In this document: in pieces, positions 44,351 through 53,515 of the stretch
Layout of the letters: each line of letters starts with the position of its first letter
Position numbering within the stretch: the stretch's first letter is position 1
Assembly (NCBI GenBank): GCA_964570665.1
Contig: CAZMZH010000007.1
Coordinates: 1-64,000, forward strand
Direction of reading: 5' to 3'
Source: JAJDAT01 sp964570665
GTDB lineage: Bacteria; Nitrospinota; Nitrospinia; Nitrospinales; JAJDAT01
DNA length: 64,000 bases
Position numbers and translations under genes: made by a program
Notes under the pieces: generated by a model
The model's database searches: none
What the model was told of the DNA's origin: nothing
The model's input: the letters and a program-made list of their open reading frames with translations, nothing else

Positions 44351-45859
44351 TTATGGGTTCTCAACTTTTTCCGAATTAAAAATTAATTGCATCATTTTTT
44401 CGACACTTTCAGTAGGTTCAACCTCTCCCGTTAGTTGTCCGCCATGTAATAATAATATTCGGTCTGCGGCTAACTTCACTTCATTAAAGTCTGAGCTTAG
44501 ATATAATACGGCGCAACCATCGCTTGCCAGTTTTTTAACAATACTTATTATTTCTTGTCTAGCTTTAACGTCCATTCCTTTGGTGGGTTCGTCAAGAATG
44601 AGTAATTTAGGTTGGCGATGCAGCCATTTGGAAACGACAACCTTCTGTTGATTGCCTCCGCTAAGCGTTCGAACTTTTTTGGAAGGCGTTCCTCCTCGAA
44701 AATTCATATTAGATAATAGTTTTTCCGAAACGCTAATTTCTTTATGTTGGATCAAACCAAACGCGCCAAGAAAACTCGGTAAATTGGTTAACGTAATATT
44801 TTTATAAATCTCAAAATCAAGATAGAGTCCCTGAGTTTTACGGTCTTCCGGCAATAAATAAATTCCTTCTTTAATGGCATCGTTAGGTTCGTTAGGTCTA
44901 TAAGGAGTTCCATTAAAAAATAATTCTCCTTCGTCGAAATCCTCCAATCCAAATATTACTTTTGCCAATTCCGTTTTTCCGGCGCCAATCAACCCCGTTA
45001 GCCCTACCACTTCTCCTGAGTGCACTTCAAAGGATAATTTATTTAATATTCCCTCCACGCTAAGTTCTGAAAGTTTTAGGACAGGAGAACCGGTTACCGC
45101 CTTTTTCTCTGTAGTAACATTTATCTTTATAGACTCTCCCACCATCATGGTAATCACCTCGTCAAATGTACTGTTAGATGTTTGGGAAGTGAAAACATTT
45201 TGACCGTCTCTCAACACGGTTATCCTATCGGACACCTTAAATATTTCTTCTAATTTATGCGAAATATAAAGAACGCTTACATTTTTGGATTTTAAATTTT
45301 GAATGATTTTTAGCAACTGTTCCGTATCCATAGGGGATAAAGAATCGGTGGGTTCGTCCATAACAATAAATCGAGACTGTTTTGTTAACGCTTTAATAAT
45401 TTCAACAAGCTTTTGATTAGCGGCGCTCAAGTTGCTAACTATCATATTGGGTTTCAGATGAATCCCAATATCCATGCAGTTTTTTTTAAATTGACCCAAC
45501 ATGGCCTGTTCGTCCAAAAGACCGAATGACTTTAAGATCTCTGCGCCTAAATAAACATTTTGCAAAACCGTTAATTGTGGAACAAGGCTTGTCTCTTGGA
45601 ACATCGCGGAAATACCGTCTTTATACGCGGCATTTGGGGAAGAGTAATTTTTTAATTTTCCGTCAAACCAAATCTCGCCTGTATCTGCCGATTCAACACC
45701 TAAGATAATTTTGACCAAAGTCGATTTTCCAGCCCCATTTTCTCCTAAAAGAGCCAACGTTTCTCCTTGTCTAACTTCTAAATCCACTTGGCTTAAAGCT
45801 TTATTTCCTCCAAATGATTTGGAAACCTGTTTGATCTCTAAGATATTTGGGTTATTCAA
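44351..45859 (-). CDS. ABC sugar transporter ATP-binding protein (RbsA/MglA-like)
   Basis: 502 residues, two fused ATPase domains. Walker A 'LLGENGAGKSTL' (~38) and second-domain equivalent 'LTGLIGAGKTELAKV' (~290), 'FIVMDEPTDSL', 'LPEDRKTQGLYLDF', 'LSGGNQQKVVVSKW'. TTG start at 45859 with AGGCG 8-10 bases before. Energises the importer. Confidence 0.93.
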   Translation of the reverse strand: MNNPNILEIKQVSKSFGGNKALSQVDLEVRQGETLALLGENGAGKSTLVKIILGVESADTGEIWFDGKLKNYSSPNAAYKDGISAMFQETSLVPQLTVLQNVYLGAEILKSFGLLDEQAMLGQFKKNCMDIGIHLKPNMIVSNLSAANQKLVEIIKALTKQSRFIVMDEPTDSLSPMDTEQLLKIIQNLKSKNVSVLYISHKLEEIFKVSDRITVLRDGQNVFTSQTSNSTFDEVITMMVGESIKINVTTEKKAVTGSPVLKLSELSVEGILNKLSFEVHSGEVVGLTGLIGAGKTELAKVIFGLEDFDEGELFFNGTPYRPNEPNDAIKEGIYLLPEDRKTQGLYLDFEIYKNITLTNLPSFLGAFGLIQHKEISVSEKLLSNMNFRGGTPSKKVRTLSGGNQQKVVVSKWLHRQPKLLILDEPTKGMDVKARQEIISIVKKLASDGCAVLYLSSDFNEVKLAADRILLLHGGQLTGEVEPTESVEKMMQLIFNSEKVENP

Positions 45860-45871
45860 AATATATTTCGC

Positions 45872-46828
45872 CTATAATTCCGCTTCATAACGATTAACGT
45901 TTTGTTGATTTACAATCGTAGGAACAATTTCAACAAATTTTGGTATTTCTCTTTTATTAAGGAAAAGTCCCGCGGTTTCTACCGCTTTATAACCTTCCTC
46001 TTTGATTGAAAAATAAGTAGACATAGCAACTTCGCCTGATTTTAAATAAGGAATGAGTTCTCTAGAATACTCCAAGCCGAAAACCTTAACGCCCAATGTC
46101 TTTTTTTCTTTTAAAGCCATGGCCGCCGCTATGGCCCCCGTCCACCATTGCGCCACAACCACATCGAATTTTTTACCGGTTTGCAAGAAATCCTGAACGC
46201 CATTCAATGCCCCTTCTTTGGTCCAACCTGGCACAAAATGATTAAAAATAATTTCCCAATTATTGTGTTTTTGCATTACCTCCATAAAACCTTTTTCACG
46301 CATTCTTTGGGCAGAAGTTCCGGGAGCTCCCTGCACTAAAACAATTTTTACCGACATATCTTTTGTTATCCCGTCGACCATTTCGCCTAATAGGACTCCA
46401 CTCTTTACTTCGTCCCGGCCAATGTGGGCGATTACCCCTTCATACAACCCATGTGGATCTTCCCCAATCGTATTTGAAAAAGTCATTAAGGGAATGCCCG
46501 CCTTCTTGGTTAAAGGAACGGCTCTCTGTAAGGCCAGATTATCCACCGAACACAAAAGTATGAGATCGACCTTGCGGGCAATGAAATTTTCGACTTGAGC
46601 CAATTGTTTTGCGGGTTCCCATTCCGCATCAGCGTATATAAGATTTAAATCAAACTGTTTAGCGGCTTCGTTTAACCCTTTTTTCTGAACGGCAAAAAAT
46701 TCCACAGTACCGGGGATTAATACGGCAACTTGAAATTTCGAATTATCGGAATTACTGGAAGGTTTTGTCCAAAAAATCAACGCAAACAAAAAGGCAATCG
46801 TTATAAAAGCAATGGGCAAATTTTTCAT
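45872..46828 (-). CDS. Periplasmic sugar-binding protein (RbsB-like)
   Basis: 318 residues; N-terminal hydrophobic segment (~5-22) as signal or anchor, no lipobox Cys. 'VAVLIPGTVEFFAVQKKGLNEA', in part, and 'IARKVDLILLCSVDN', 'GIPLMTFSNTI', 'VQGAPGTSAQRMREKGF' match the periplasmic binding protein 4 family. First component of the ABC importer; ligand identity is inferred from the kinase and NagB. Confidence 0.9.
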   Translation of the reverse strand: MKNLPIAFITIAFLFALIFWTKPSSNSDNSKFQVAVLIPGTVEFFAVQKKGLNEAAKQFDLNLIYADAEWEPAKQLAQVENFIARKVDLILLCSVDNLALQRAVPLTKKAGIPLMTFSNTIGEDPHGLYEGVIAHIGRDEVKSGVLLGEMVDGITKDMSVKIVLVQGAPGTSAQRMREKGFMEVMQKHNNWEIIFNHFVPGWTKEGALNGVQDFLQTGKKFDVVVAQWWTGAIAAAMALKEKKTLGVKVFGLEYSRELIPYLKSGEVAMSTYFSIKEEGYKAVETAGLFLNKREIPKFVEIVPTIVNQQNVNRYEAEL

Positions 46829-46892
46829 AATACAGAACGGAAAACTTGTGGTGTGCTAAATAAAATAAGAACTGAGGCTGAGCAAACCCTAT

Positions 46893-46980
46893 CGCTTGTC
46901 ATTCTGACAAGCCGCTTTAGCGGTGAGGAAGAATCTCGCCCCGATTCAACTAATTGTCACAGTGAGCTGGTCGAACTGCG
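46893..46980. repeat. REP-like element with two adjacent hairpins
   Basis: CTTGTCA-TTC-TGACAAG (46895-46911) is followed directly by CCGC-TTTA-GCGG (46912-46923) and then AAGAATCTC; a second short palindrome 'CAGTGAGCTGGTCGAACTG' lies at 46959-46977. It resembles the dispersed repeats elsewhere in the window and sits between the operon's first gene and the rest. Confidence 0.55.
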
Positions 46981-47015
46981 ACAACTTCACTCAAACTTTA
47001 TGACCACAAATTTTT

Positions 47016-48242
47016 TTAAACCTTAAATAATTCGTTTTTTGCCGCAAGCATATTCTTGAATGGAGTCAGGCAATAATCCCACGAAAGAATAACGCCTTCT
47101 GCCCCGCTTTCCATGGCGCACTGAACTCCTCTACGTATTTTTTCTTCCGATTCGGTACGAAGACAATTGATTCCAGGATAAATAGGTTTACCGGATAGTT
47201 CCCGCGCAAGTTTTACTCCCTCGCCTATTTCTTCAGGACTTAACGGTACATCATACGTGCAGGAATAAAACATGGGTTTAATCCAATCGCAATACTTGGA
47301 GAGTTCGCTAAATTGAGTCTGATATTTCCAATCGTCCTTAGCGCCATAAATATCCAGACCTACCTGATATTTACGTTGTTTAGACTTTATCCTTTCGTAA
47401 AGTCTTTGATGCAATCGCGTCATAATCGAGGACCGAAATCGTAGCCAATCCAAATATTCTGGAACGGATAAAAGAAACCGAATCGCCTCGTCGGCGGTTT
47501 TCATTTTTTCTACTTTGTGAGGAATGAAACCTAATGCGATCCCTTTCAATAACCCTTCCTTTACTCGGTTAACGTCAATTCCTTTGGACTGAGCTTCTGC
47601 GACACAAACGGAACAGAAACAACTTAAACCCATTTCAGGATTAGCAAAGCTAGGAATTCCAAGAGTATCGGCAAGTTCGTCGGTTAATGATTGAAACCCA
47701 AACAAGGAATAGTGATCCAATAAGGCGAAACAATAACCATCTAACTCGTATTGATCGTCTAAATGATCGATCAAGCTATCGTAAAAATGAATAACGTCAG
47801 GTTGATTATGGCAAAGTGTTTTTGGAACGCTTTGGCCGTTAACCGTTTTCATATTCAATGTAGGATATCGGTCCACTTCCGGAAAACGATGCAAAATTAA
47901 CGCATATACCTGAATATCAAATTTCTTGGCGGCTTCCGCTACTTCGCGAAACAAATCTCTTTCATTTAGAATAGAAATTTTGGTTTTAACAGGTTTGATC
48001 TGAGTATTTTGATAAAATTCTAAACGCGGATCGCAATTAAACCCGTCGCAATCGTAGTTTTCATCAGTCGAGTTAGGTAAAGGACCCCATGTTTTCGTCG
48101 ACTGAAAATCAATATGAGAAGCTAACAACAAAGTGTTGACTCCTCCTTTTTCAACCATATTTTTTAGCGCGTTATCTATTCCCTCATAAATAAACTGAGA
48201 AAAATAAAAAGCCTGCGCGCCTATAACAAGGGGTTGGCCCAT
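47016..48242 (-). CDS. Hypothetical TIM-barrel-like (glycosidase-like) protein
   Basis: 408 residues, no signal peptide. Repeating strand ends 'VNTLLLASHIDF', 'FDIQVYALILHRF', 'DGYCFALLDHYS', 'KYQVGLDIYGAK', 'CDWIKPMFYSCTYD', 'SGKPIYPGIN' and 'AEGVILSWDYCL' give an eight-strand barrel layout as in families of putative glycoside hydrolases. A CxC-type pair 'LSCFCSVC' may bind metal. It precedes the importer genes on the same strand, so I infer a role in the same sugar pathway. It lies 187 bases before the binding-protein gene. Confidence 0.6.
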   Translation of the reverse strand: MGQPLVIGAQAFYFSQFIYEGIDNALKNMVEKGGVNTLLLASHIDFQSTKTWGPLPNSTDENYDCDGFNCDPRLEFYQNTQIKPVKTKISILNERDLFREVAEAAKKFDIQVYALILHRFPEVDRYPTLNMKTVNGQSVPKTLCHNQPDVIHFYDSLIDHLDDQYELDGYCFALLDHYSLFGFQSLTDELADTLGIPSFANPEMGLSCFCSVCVAEAQSKGIDVNRVKEGLLKGIALGFIPHKVEKMKTADEAIRFLLSVPEYLDWLRFRSSIMTRLHQRLYERIKSKQRKYQVGLDIYGAKDDWKYQTQFSELSKYCDWIKPMFYSCTYDVPLSPEEIGEGVKLARELSGKPIYPGINCLRTESEEKIRRGVQCAMESGAEGVILSWDYCLTPFKNMLAAKNELFKV

Positions 48243-48409
48243 GATTCTATCTTACCTTCCATAAAAATTATCCTTTTTCAAAACCAGGTCAATTCTACAA
48301 TATATTAAGGAAATAATGTGAACGGGAATAAATAACGAAGAATTAAACTATATTTAAAGGTAAAGTTAATTGTTTAAAGAAGAATTTCCTTATATTGAAT
48401 TATTCATTT

Positions 48410-49375
48410 TCAAAGAGACACTCCTTGATTTTCGGCCGCATATGCTTGAAGGAAAAAAATCACCGTTTCATGTCCCTTTTTTAGAGCGTAATCTAAAGCG
48501 GTAAATCCCGCCTTTGTTTTGATATTTAAATTAGCCTCGTTAGTTATCAACCGCTTGACCGTTTTATCATGTCCATTAATAGCCGCAATATGCAATGGAG
48601 TGAAACCTTTATTTGTCTTTACGTTTACGTCAGAACCGTGTTCGACAAACCATTCGATCAAATCATAGTGTCCTCTTTCAGCGGCCATGTATATAGGAGT
48701 GTAACCGCCCTTGGCTTTCTGGTTTAGTCGAGCGCCCTTCCTCGCCAAAAGTTCAATGATTTCTTTATAACCATCTAAAGCGGCTAAATGCATTGGGGTG
48801 TAATTTCCATTGTTTTTTGAATTAACATCGGCTCCTTCTTCAATCAACTTTTCCGCTAACTTTATATGCCCTCCCTTAACTGCGTAATGCAAGGGCGTAC
48901 CTATCTTATCGCTCACTGCATTTAACTCGCTACCTCTTTCAATTAGCACTTCAACAACTGAATTTTGCCCCAAACTTGCCGCCATGTGTAAAGGCGTAAT
49001 CCCTTCAAGAGTTTTTGCGTTTAGATTGCAACCTTTATTAATCAGCAGCATTGCAATAGATTCTTGATCGTTATTTATTGCAATATGAAGAGGTGAAAAT
49101 CCGCTTTTACTTTGCGTATTAATGTCTGCGCCGTTTTCAATGAGTTTTTCGGCGACGCCTAAATGTCCGTTAAATGCCGCAAAATGCAAAGGAGTGAACC
49201 CCTCTTTGTTTACTTCGCTAATTTTCTCCCCTTGTGCGATCAATTGCCGAACTGGGTAAAAATCTCCAATTGTCGCCGCATCATGAAGAGGGCTAGCCCA
49301 CGCAGATTTAACCATTGAGACAAAAATGCACGCAACCAGCGGGAAATAGATCCAAAATTTAAAAAACCTTGTCAT
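48410..49375 (-). CDS. Secreted ankyrin-repeat protein
   Basis: 321 residues: signal peptide (~1-28, 'AWA') then about eight to nine ankyrin repeats from ~30 to 310, each with 'TPLHxAAxxGH' (for example 'GFTPLHFAAFNGH', 'GITPLHMAASLGQ', 'NYTPMHLAALDGY'). Periplasmic or exported binding scaffold; no enzymatic domain. Confidence 0.9.
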   Translation of the reverse strand: MTRFFKFWIYFPLVACIFVSMVKSAWASPLHDAATIGDFYPVRQLIAQGEKISEVNKEGFTPLHFAAFNGHLGVAEKLIENGADINTQSKSGFSPLHIAINNDQESIAMLLINKGCNLNAKTLEGITPLHMAASLGQNSVVEVLIERGSELNAVSDKIGTPLHYAVKGGHIKLAEKLIEEGADVNSKNNGNYTPMHLAALDGYKEIIELLARKGARLNQKAKGGYTPIYMAAERGHYDLIEWFVEHGSDVNVKTNKGFTPLHIAAINGHDKTVKRLITNEANLNIKTKAGFTALDYALKKGHETVIFFLQAYAAENQGVSL

Positions 49376-49531
49376 TACGGTTTCCTAAAAAATATCTGAA
49401 TAGTTGTAAAAAAAATCACTTTCACACGGGATCAATTCTACAATAATTTTAGACCGTATGGGATTGCTTTAATGATAGAAAGAGGAAGGAAATACTAATT
49501 TATATTAATAGCGCTAATTCAAAAATTATTC

Positions 49532-50077
49532 TTACTTGTAAACGTTAAACGTTTTAGAAAATAACAATCTATTATCCTGAAATATAGTAATAGTATAAAG
49601 TCCAGGTTTATCTTTTGTTTCATGCTGAATAAAGAATTGTCCCGCTTTGAGTTTAACTGGAAAATCCCAAGGAAAAGTTTGTTTCTTCTCGATTGTGGCG
49701 TATTCCATTTTTAAAGGGACAAAATCATTAGGGCCGCCATTCAAAGCGACCCAATACACTCCAAATTTTTTTCCAAAAGGTATTTCTACTTTTGGAATTA
49801 CCCTAAATTCCCCACCCTTGTTAAGAATTAATGTATCGTCTTCATTTAATTTTTGTTCTTCTAAAGTCTTGGAGTTTTTAATGGTTTCGACCAAACCATA
49901 AGAAAAATGTAATTTAATAATTTTCCCATTTGAAGTTCTAACCTCGCTAATGGATTCTGATTGAGTATAAGTTAAAGAACGCGAGGTTTTAGCTTTAATA
50001 ATTGATTGAGAAAAAGCAAAAGGCAAAAGGATTAAAAAAGATAAAACCTGTATAAATACTATTAAATAGATCTTCAT
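49532..50077 (-). CDS. Secreted hypothetical protein
   Basis: 181 residues with signal peptide (~1-23, 'AFSQ'). The rest is beta-rich ('PGLYTITIFQDNRLLFSKTFNVYK' pieces), Ig-like at the C-terminus. No family recognised. Confidence 0.55.
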   Translation of the reverse strand: MKIYLIVFIQVLSFLILLPFAFSQSIIKAKTSRSLTYTQSESISEVRTSNGKIIKLHFSYGLVETIKNSKTLEEQKLNEDDTLILNKGGEFRVIPKVEIPFGKKFGVYWVALNGGPNDFVPLKMEYATIEKKQTFPWDFPVKLKAGQFFIQHETKDKPGLYTITIFQDNRLLFSKTFNVYK

Positions 50078-50273
50078 ATATTTTAAATTTTTAAAGCAAT
50101 AGATAAGGTTTAAAAAATTATATCTTCACTAATTTATATCAGTACTTAATTATTAAATCCGACAATTCCGCCTGCTATAACCTATACACCCACGTTAATT
50201 AAGCAACCCAAATCCAAACCAAAAACAGTTCCAATAATAATGGATGTAGAAGACATGGCTAATCCAAAACACT

Positions 50274-50630
50274 TTAAGACAATGCCCATTTTTCTTTGGC
50301 TAATTTAATGGCTTTTTCATCATTATCGGAAAATTTCCATCCGTTTCTTATTAAACTCCTTCCGCTAATTTTATTTCCTTTAATGGATAAAAAAATATTC
50401 ATAGAAATTTGGACTCCATAACCGTAAAATTCTCCAAAATTAAGTTCAATTTCAGGAAACGAGGCGATAGCAAAAACCAAAAGAAAAAATCCAGCCTCAA
50501 CAAATTGTCTTCTTACTAAAAAAACTAAAACCCCAAATATTAAAAATCTAATACTAAAACCAACGGTTAATTTTTTTTCTTTATTCTGAGTAGCGTTTTT
50601 TAGTTTAACAAAGGGATTATTATCCTCCAT
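50274..50630 (-). CDS. Small membrane hypothetical protein
   Basis: 118 residues; hydrophobic segments ~26-42 and ~46-60 and a C-terminal 'GWKFSDNDEKAIKLAKEKW'. No family recognised. It lies just before the toxin-antitoxin/Rhs island. Confidence 0.5.
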   Translation of the reverse strand: MEDNNPFVKLKNATQNKEKKLTVGFSIRFLIFGVLVFLVRRQFVEAGFFLLVFAIASFPEIELNFGEFYGYGVQISMNIFLSIKGNKISGRSLIRNGWKFSDNDEKAIKLAKEKWALS

Positions 50631-50688
50631 TGTTAGGAGTTTGCTGCCAAATTTGTAAATAATTAATACTTCTTTCTCTCATGGAAAA

Positions 50689-51018
50689 CTAAACTTGAAG
50701 ATTTGCTTTAGGCGTCTTTGATTTTTGGGAAGAGTTAAATAACTTAATATCTTTGAGATCTCCACCCTTTTCTTCGGCAACTTCTAAGTCGTATTTCTGT
50801 TGTAGATTCAACCAGATTTCTGGACCTGTTCCAAAAAACTTTCCTAATCGTCTAGCGGTATCTGCAGTAATATCTCTTTGCCCATTCAAGATTTGATAAA
50901 TTCGGTTACTAGGCACATTTAGAGCTTTAGCAAATTGATTGCCATTCATTTCAATTTCTTCCAGCTCTTCTGCCAATATTTCTCCGGGATGTATAGGAAC
51001 TCTCCAATCATTCGCCAT
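50689..51018 (-). CDS. higA: HigA-type antitoxin (XRE family)
   Basis: 109 residues. 'IHPGEILAEELEEIEMNGNQFAKAL' and 'SNRIYQILNGQRDITADTARRLGKFFGTGPEIWLNLQ', in part, are the VapI/HigA helix-turn-helix signature. It is downstream of its toxin with an 11-base gap, the HigBA order. Confidence 0.93.
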   Translation of the reverse strand: MANDWRVPIHPGEILAEELEEIEMNGNQFAKALNVPSNRIYQILNGQRDITADTARRLGKFFGTGPEIWLNLQQKYDLEVAEEKGGDLKDIKLFNSSQKSKTPKANLQV

Positions 51019-51029
51019 GTTTTTATCCT

Positions 51030-51308
51030 TTAATGATAGTCGACAATTTCCACATCAAGAGCATAGCCATCTTCCCATTTAAAACAAATACGCCACTGAT
51101 CGTTTATCCTGATACTATACTGGTCTTTTCGATCTCCTTTTAACGCTTCAAATCGATTTCCTGGTATAGCGACCAAAGCCCCCAAAGTTGGGGCGGTCTC
51201 CAAAACACGAAGTCGCGTTAGCGCTTTTCGTGCAATGGGTTTAAATTTTTTTACAAATTCACGGCCATAAAGCTTTTCCGTGTTTTTACATTTAAAACTC
51301 TTAATCAT
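51030..51308 (-). CDS. higB: HigB-type toxin (RelE-like)
   Basis: 92 residues. 'MIKSFKCKNTEKLY', 'LEALKGDRKDQYSIRINDQWRICF' type region and 'YALDVEIVDYH' are hallmarks of HigB/RelE mRNA interferases. Confidence 0.92.
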   Translation of the reverse strand: MIKSFKCKNTEKLYGREFVKKFKPIARKALTRLRVLETAPTLGALVAIPGNRFEALKGDRKDQYSIRINDQWRICFKWEDGYALDVEIVDYH

Positions 51309-51408
51309 TCAGCTTTGGAAACAGGATTAACGTACTACGTCAATCGTAGCAAAAAATAGTTTATCAATCAATTTTCAATTGCTATTTATTCAAGTAAAAC
51401 AACTGCAA

Positions 51409-51700
51409 CGGGCTCTGTAGCAGTATAACCCGCTTTCGTCCAACTCGCCTCCGGTCTAATGCAATCGATTGCCGTTTTCATTGCCGGTTTCGGTAATCAA
51501 TTCGCCAAAAGGACCTACTGCATCGTCGCTTGCGCGCTGCCTAACGATTCCACCAGGGACGTGACCGATCGTAAATGGTCGTGATGATAGGTCGCGGCGG
51601 TTTCGTTCCCGCTAGAATTATAATGCAACCCATGCACCACCTCGTCCACCACCACGCCGCGAAAGTATTGATCCTCCAATTGAAATGTCTGGTAGTAAAC
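51409..51700 (-). pseudogene. Rhs core fragment (repeat copy R0)
   Basis: About 290 bases near-identical to the Rhs core at 52690-52980 and 59710-60010, covering the coding for the end of 'YYYR' back through 'QDQYFRGVVVDEVVHGL'. Small deletions (for example one base in 'GGACCTACTG' versus 'GGACCGTACTG') break the frame. Both ends are abrupt: at 'CGGGCTC' on the left and ~51700 on the right. It separates two HigBA modules. Confidence 0.85.
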
Positions 51701-51779
51701 GAAGTAAAAAATAATATCTCCATTTAAAAATCAAAATGCACAAATTGACAAACGTCATTTGACATTTTACAATTAGAAA

Positions 51780-52058
51780 ATGATTAAAAGTTTCAAGCAT
51801 CGTGGATTGAAAAAGTTTTTTGAGGATGGTGATTCTCGAAAAATACCACACGATATGTTAGATCGAATACGTTTAATTCTCGCTCGTCTAAATACTGCCC
51901 GAAACCTTGAAGCTATGAATATTCATTCCTATCATTTGCATGAACTCAAAGGGAATCGCAAAGGAACTTGGAGCGTTACTGCTCGGGCTAATTGGCGGAT
52001 TACTTTCCGATTTGAAAATGGGGACGCTTTTGATTTAAATTTTGAAGATTATCATTAG
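51780..52058 (+). CDS. higB: HigB-type toxin (second module)
   Basis: 92 residues: 'MIKSFKHRGLKKFFEDGDSRK', in part, 'HELKGNRKGTWSVTARANWRITF' and 'FDLNFEDYH'. Same family as 51030-51308 but on the other strand, and divergent in sequence, so not a recent duplicate. Confidence 0.92.
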   Translation: MIKSFKHRGLKKFFEDGDSRKIPHDMLDRIRLILARLNTARNLEAMNIHSYHLHELKGNRKGTWSVTARANWRITFRFENGDAFDLNFEDYH

Positions 52059-52070
52059 AAGGAAAAAAAC

Positions 52071-52391
52071 ATGGCCATTAAAAAATATCAAATGAAAAAT
52101 CCACCTCACCCTGGATTAGGCGTGAAAGTTGATTGTTTAGAACCTTATGGATTGAGTATTACTAAAGGCGCAAAAATATTAGGTGTTACGAGACAAACCT
52201 TAAGCCTTCTGGTCAATCAAAAAACATCCTTATCGTGGGACATGGCAATCCGGCTTTCGAAGGCCTTTGGATCAACCCCAGAAGGATGGATGGAATTACA
52301 ATTTCAATATGATTCCGCACAAGCCGTTAAACGCGCAAAAAAAATAAAGGTGACCCCCTATCAGGGATCACTAGAACCCGCTTATCAATAA
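52071..52391 (+). CDS. higA: HigA-type antitoxin (second module)
   Basis: 106 residues: 'NPPHPGLGVKVDCLEPYGLS', 'GVTRQTLSLLVNQKTSLSWDMAIRLSKAFGSTPEGWM', in part. Begins 12 bases after the toxin. It ends one base before the Rhs repeat R1, so the cassette edge coincides with the gene's end. Confidence 0.92.
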   Translation: MAIKKYQMKNPPHPGLGVKVDCLEPYGLSITKGAKILGVTRQTLSLLVNQKTSLSWDMAIRLSKAFGSTPEGWMELQFQYDSAQAVKRAKKIKVTPYQGSLEPAYQ

Positions 52392-52470
52392 TGGATCTTC
52401 CGTTAAGAACCTTCCGACCTCCGGATCGTAATAGTGTGCTCGGTAGTAATATACTGAGGCCCATTCAAGT
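52392..52470 (-). repeat. Rhs-derived island repeat R1
   Basis: Minus-strand coding for a diverged 'YYYRAHYYDPEVGRFLTEDP' followed (toward higher plus coordinates) by a REP-like 'GCCTGAGG...CGAAGGC' block. The block also encodes the last residues of the Rhs ORF at 52465-53511. Counterparts: R2 54680, R3 55735, R4 56845, R5 58155. Confidence 0.75.
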
Positions 52471-53511
52471 CCAAAGCTTAAAAAACTGTCCGCCTGAGGC
52501 TCTCGAAGGCCGAGCGGCGGAATACGTTATTCCAAAATGATGAATTAGCGAAAGGAGCCCGCTAGGATCACTAGCATTTATTGGATTATTTTCTACATAA
52601 GCATAGAAATTAATTCCAGCACGGAAACCCATGGAATCTTCCGTTAAGAACCTTCCGACTTCCGGATCGTAATAGCGGGCTCGGTAGTAGTATAACCCGG
52701 AATCGTCCAACTCGCGTCCGGTGTAATGCAATCGGTTGCCGTTGTCGCTGCCGGTTTCCGTTATCAATTCGCCAAAAGGACCGTACTGCATCGTCGCCTG
52801 TGCGCTGCCTAACGTTTCCACCAGGGACGTGACCGACCGTAAATGGTCATGGTGATAAGTTGTCCCGCTTTCGTTCCCGCTAGAATCGTAATGCAACCCA
52901 TGCACCACCTCGTCTACCACCACGCCGCGAAAATATTGATCCTGCAATTGAAATGTCTCGTCATAAATCGCTTCTAAATGCTCCCCTTCTAAATAATAGT
53001 TCCGCGTATTAAACCCTCCATCATTATTCTTGATGCGGTAATCGCTCGGATCGTATTTAAAATAAAACGATTTACCCGGAGTCGACATTCCCGTCACTCG
53101 GTTTTTTTGATCGTAAACAAAACTCTGTAGAGTCGTGTCGTCGACATTTCGCTTGGTTAATCGATTGCCGTTAGAATCGTACTCGTATTTGGCGACCAAA
53201 GGACCCATAACGCTGCCCTGGCGCACTTCCATTAACTGATTATTGACGTTATAAACGTAAACATGAACGACGCCGTCTTTCGTATGAGTCAATCGATTTC
53301 CCACCTTATCGTACGTATAAGCATGATCGTTTGCGGTATTTGGCGCTTCCACTCCGATCAAACGATTGAGACTATCGTAGGTATAAAATGTGGTTCCTTC
53401 CCCTCCCTGGGGTCCAACAGAAACGGTTGTGATATTTCCCACTTTGTCGTAAGTGTACAACGTACGGCTTATTTCCGTTCCTCCTAAACCTTCGTTGACC
53501 AAAGACGTCAA
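52465..53511 (-). CDS. Rhs core fragment (3' part), RHS repeat-associated core domain
   Basis: 348 residues. YD repeats ('TYDKVGNITTVSVG', 'YDSLNRLIGVEA', 'YEYDSNGNRLTKR') then the Rhs-associated core 'YHHDHLRSVTSL', 'YGPFGELITETG', 'GLYYYRARYYDPEVGRFLTED', ending 'NFYAYVENNPINASDPSG'. After the core there are only ~30 residues, partly encoded by the REP block, so there is no intact toxin tip. The frame is continuous with 53516-53935 except for a 31-base insertion at 53531. Probably non-functional; it is a remnant of a polymorphic toxin. Confidence 0.85.
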   Translation of the reverse strand: MTSLVNEGLGGTEISRTLYTYDKVGNITTVSVGPQGGEGTTFYTYDSLNRLIGVEAPNTANDHAYTYDKVGNRLTHTKDGVVHVYVYNVNNQLMEVRQGSVMGPLVAKYEYDSNGNRLTKRNVDDTTLQSFVYDQKNRVTGMSTPGKSFYFKYDPSDYRIKNNDGGFNTRNYYLEGEHLEAIYDETFQLQDQYFRGVVVDEVVHGLHYDSSGNESGTTYHHDHLRSVTSLVETLGSAQATMQYGPFGELITETGSDNGNRLHYTGRELDDSGLYYYRARYYDPEVGRFLTEDSMGFRAGINFYAYVENNPINASDPSGLLSLIHHFGITYSAARPSRASGGQFFKLWT

Positions 53512-53515
53512 CCGA

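Noticed and set aside
51541..51851. Two short minus-strand ORFs
   Set aside because: They are out-of-frame readings of the Rhs fragment R0 and of the antisense of higB.
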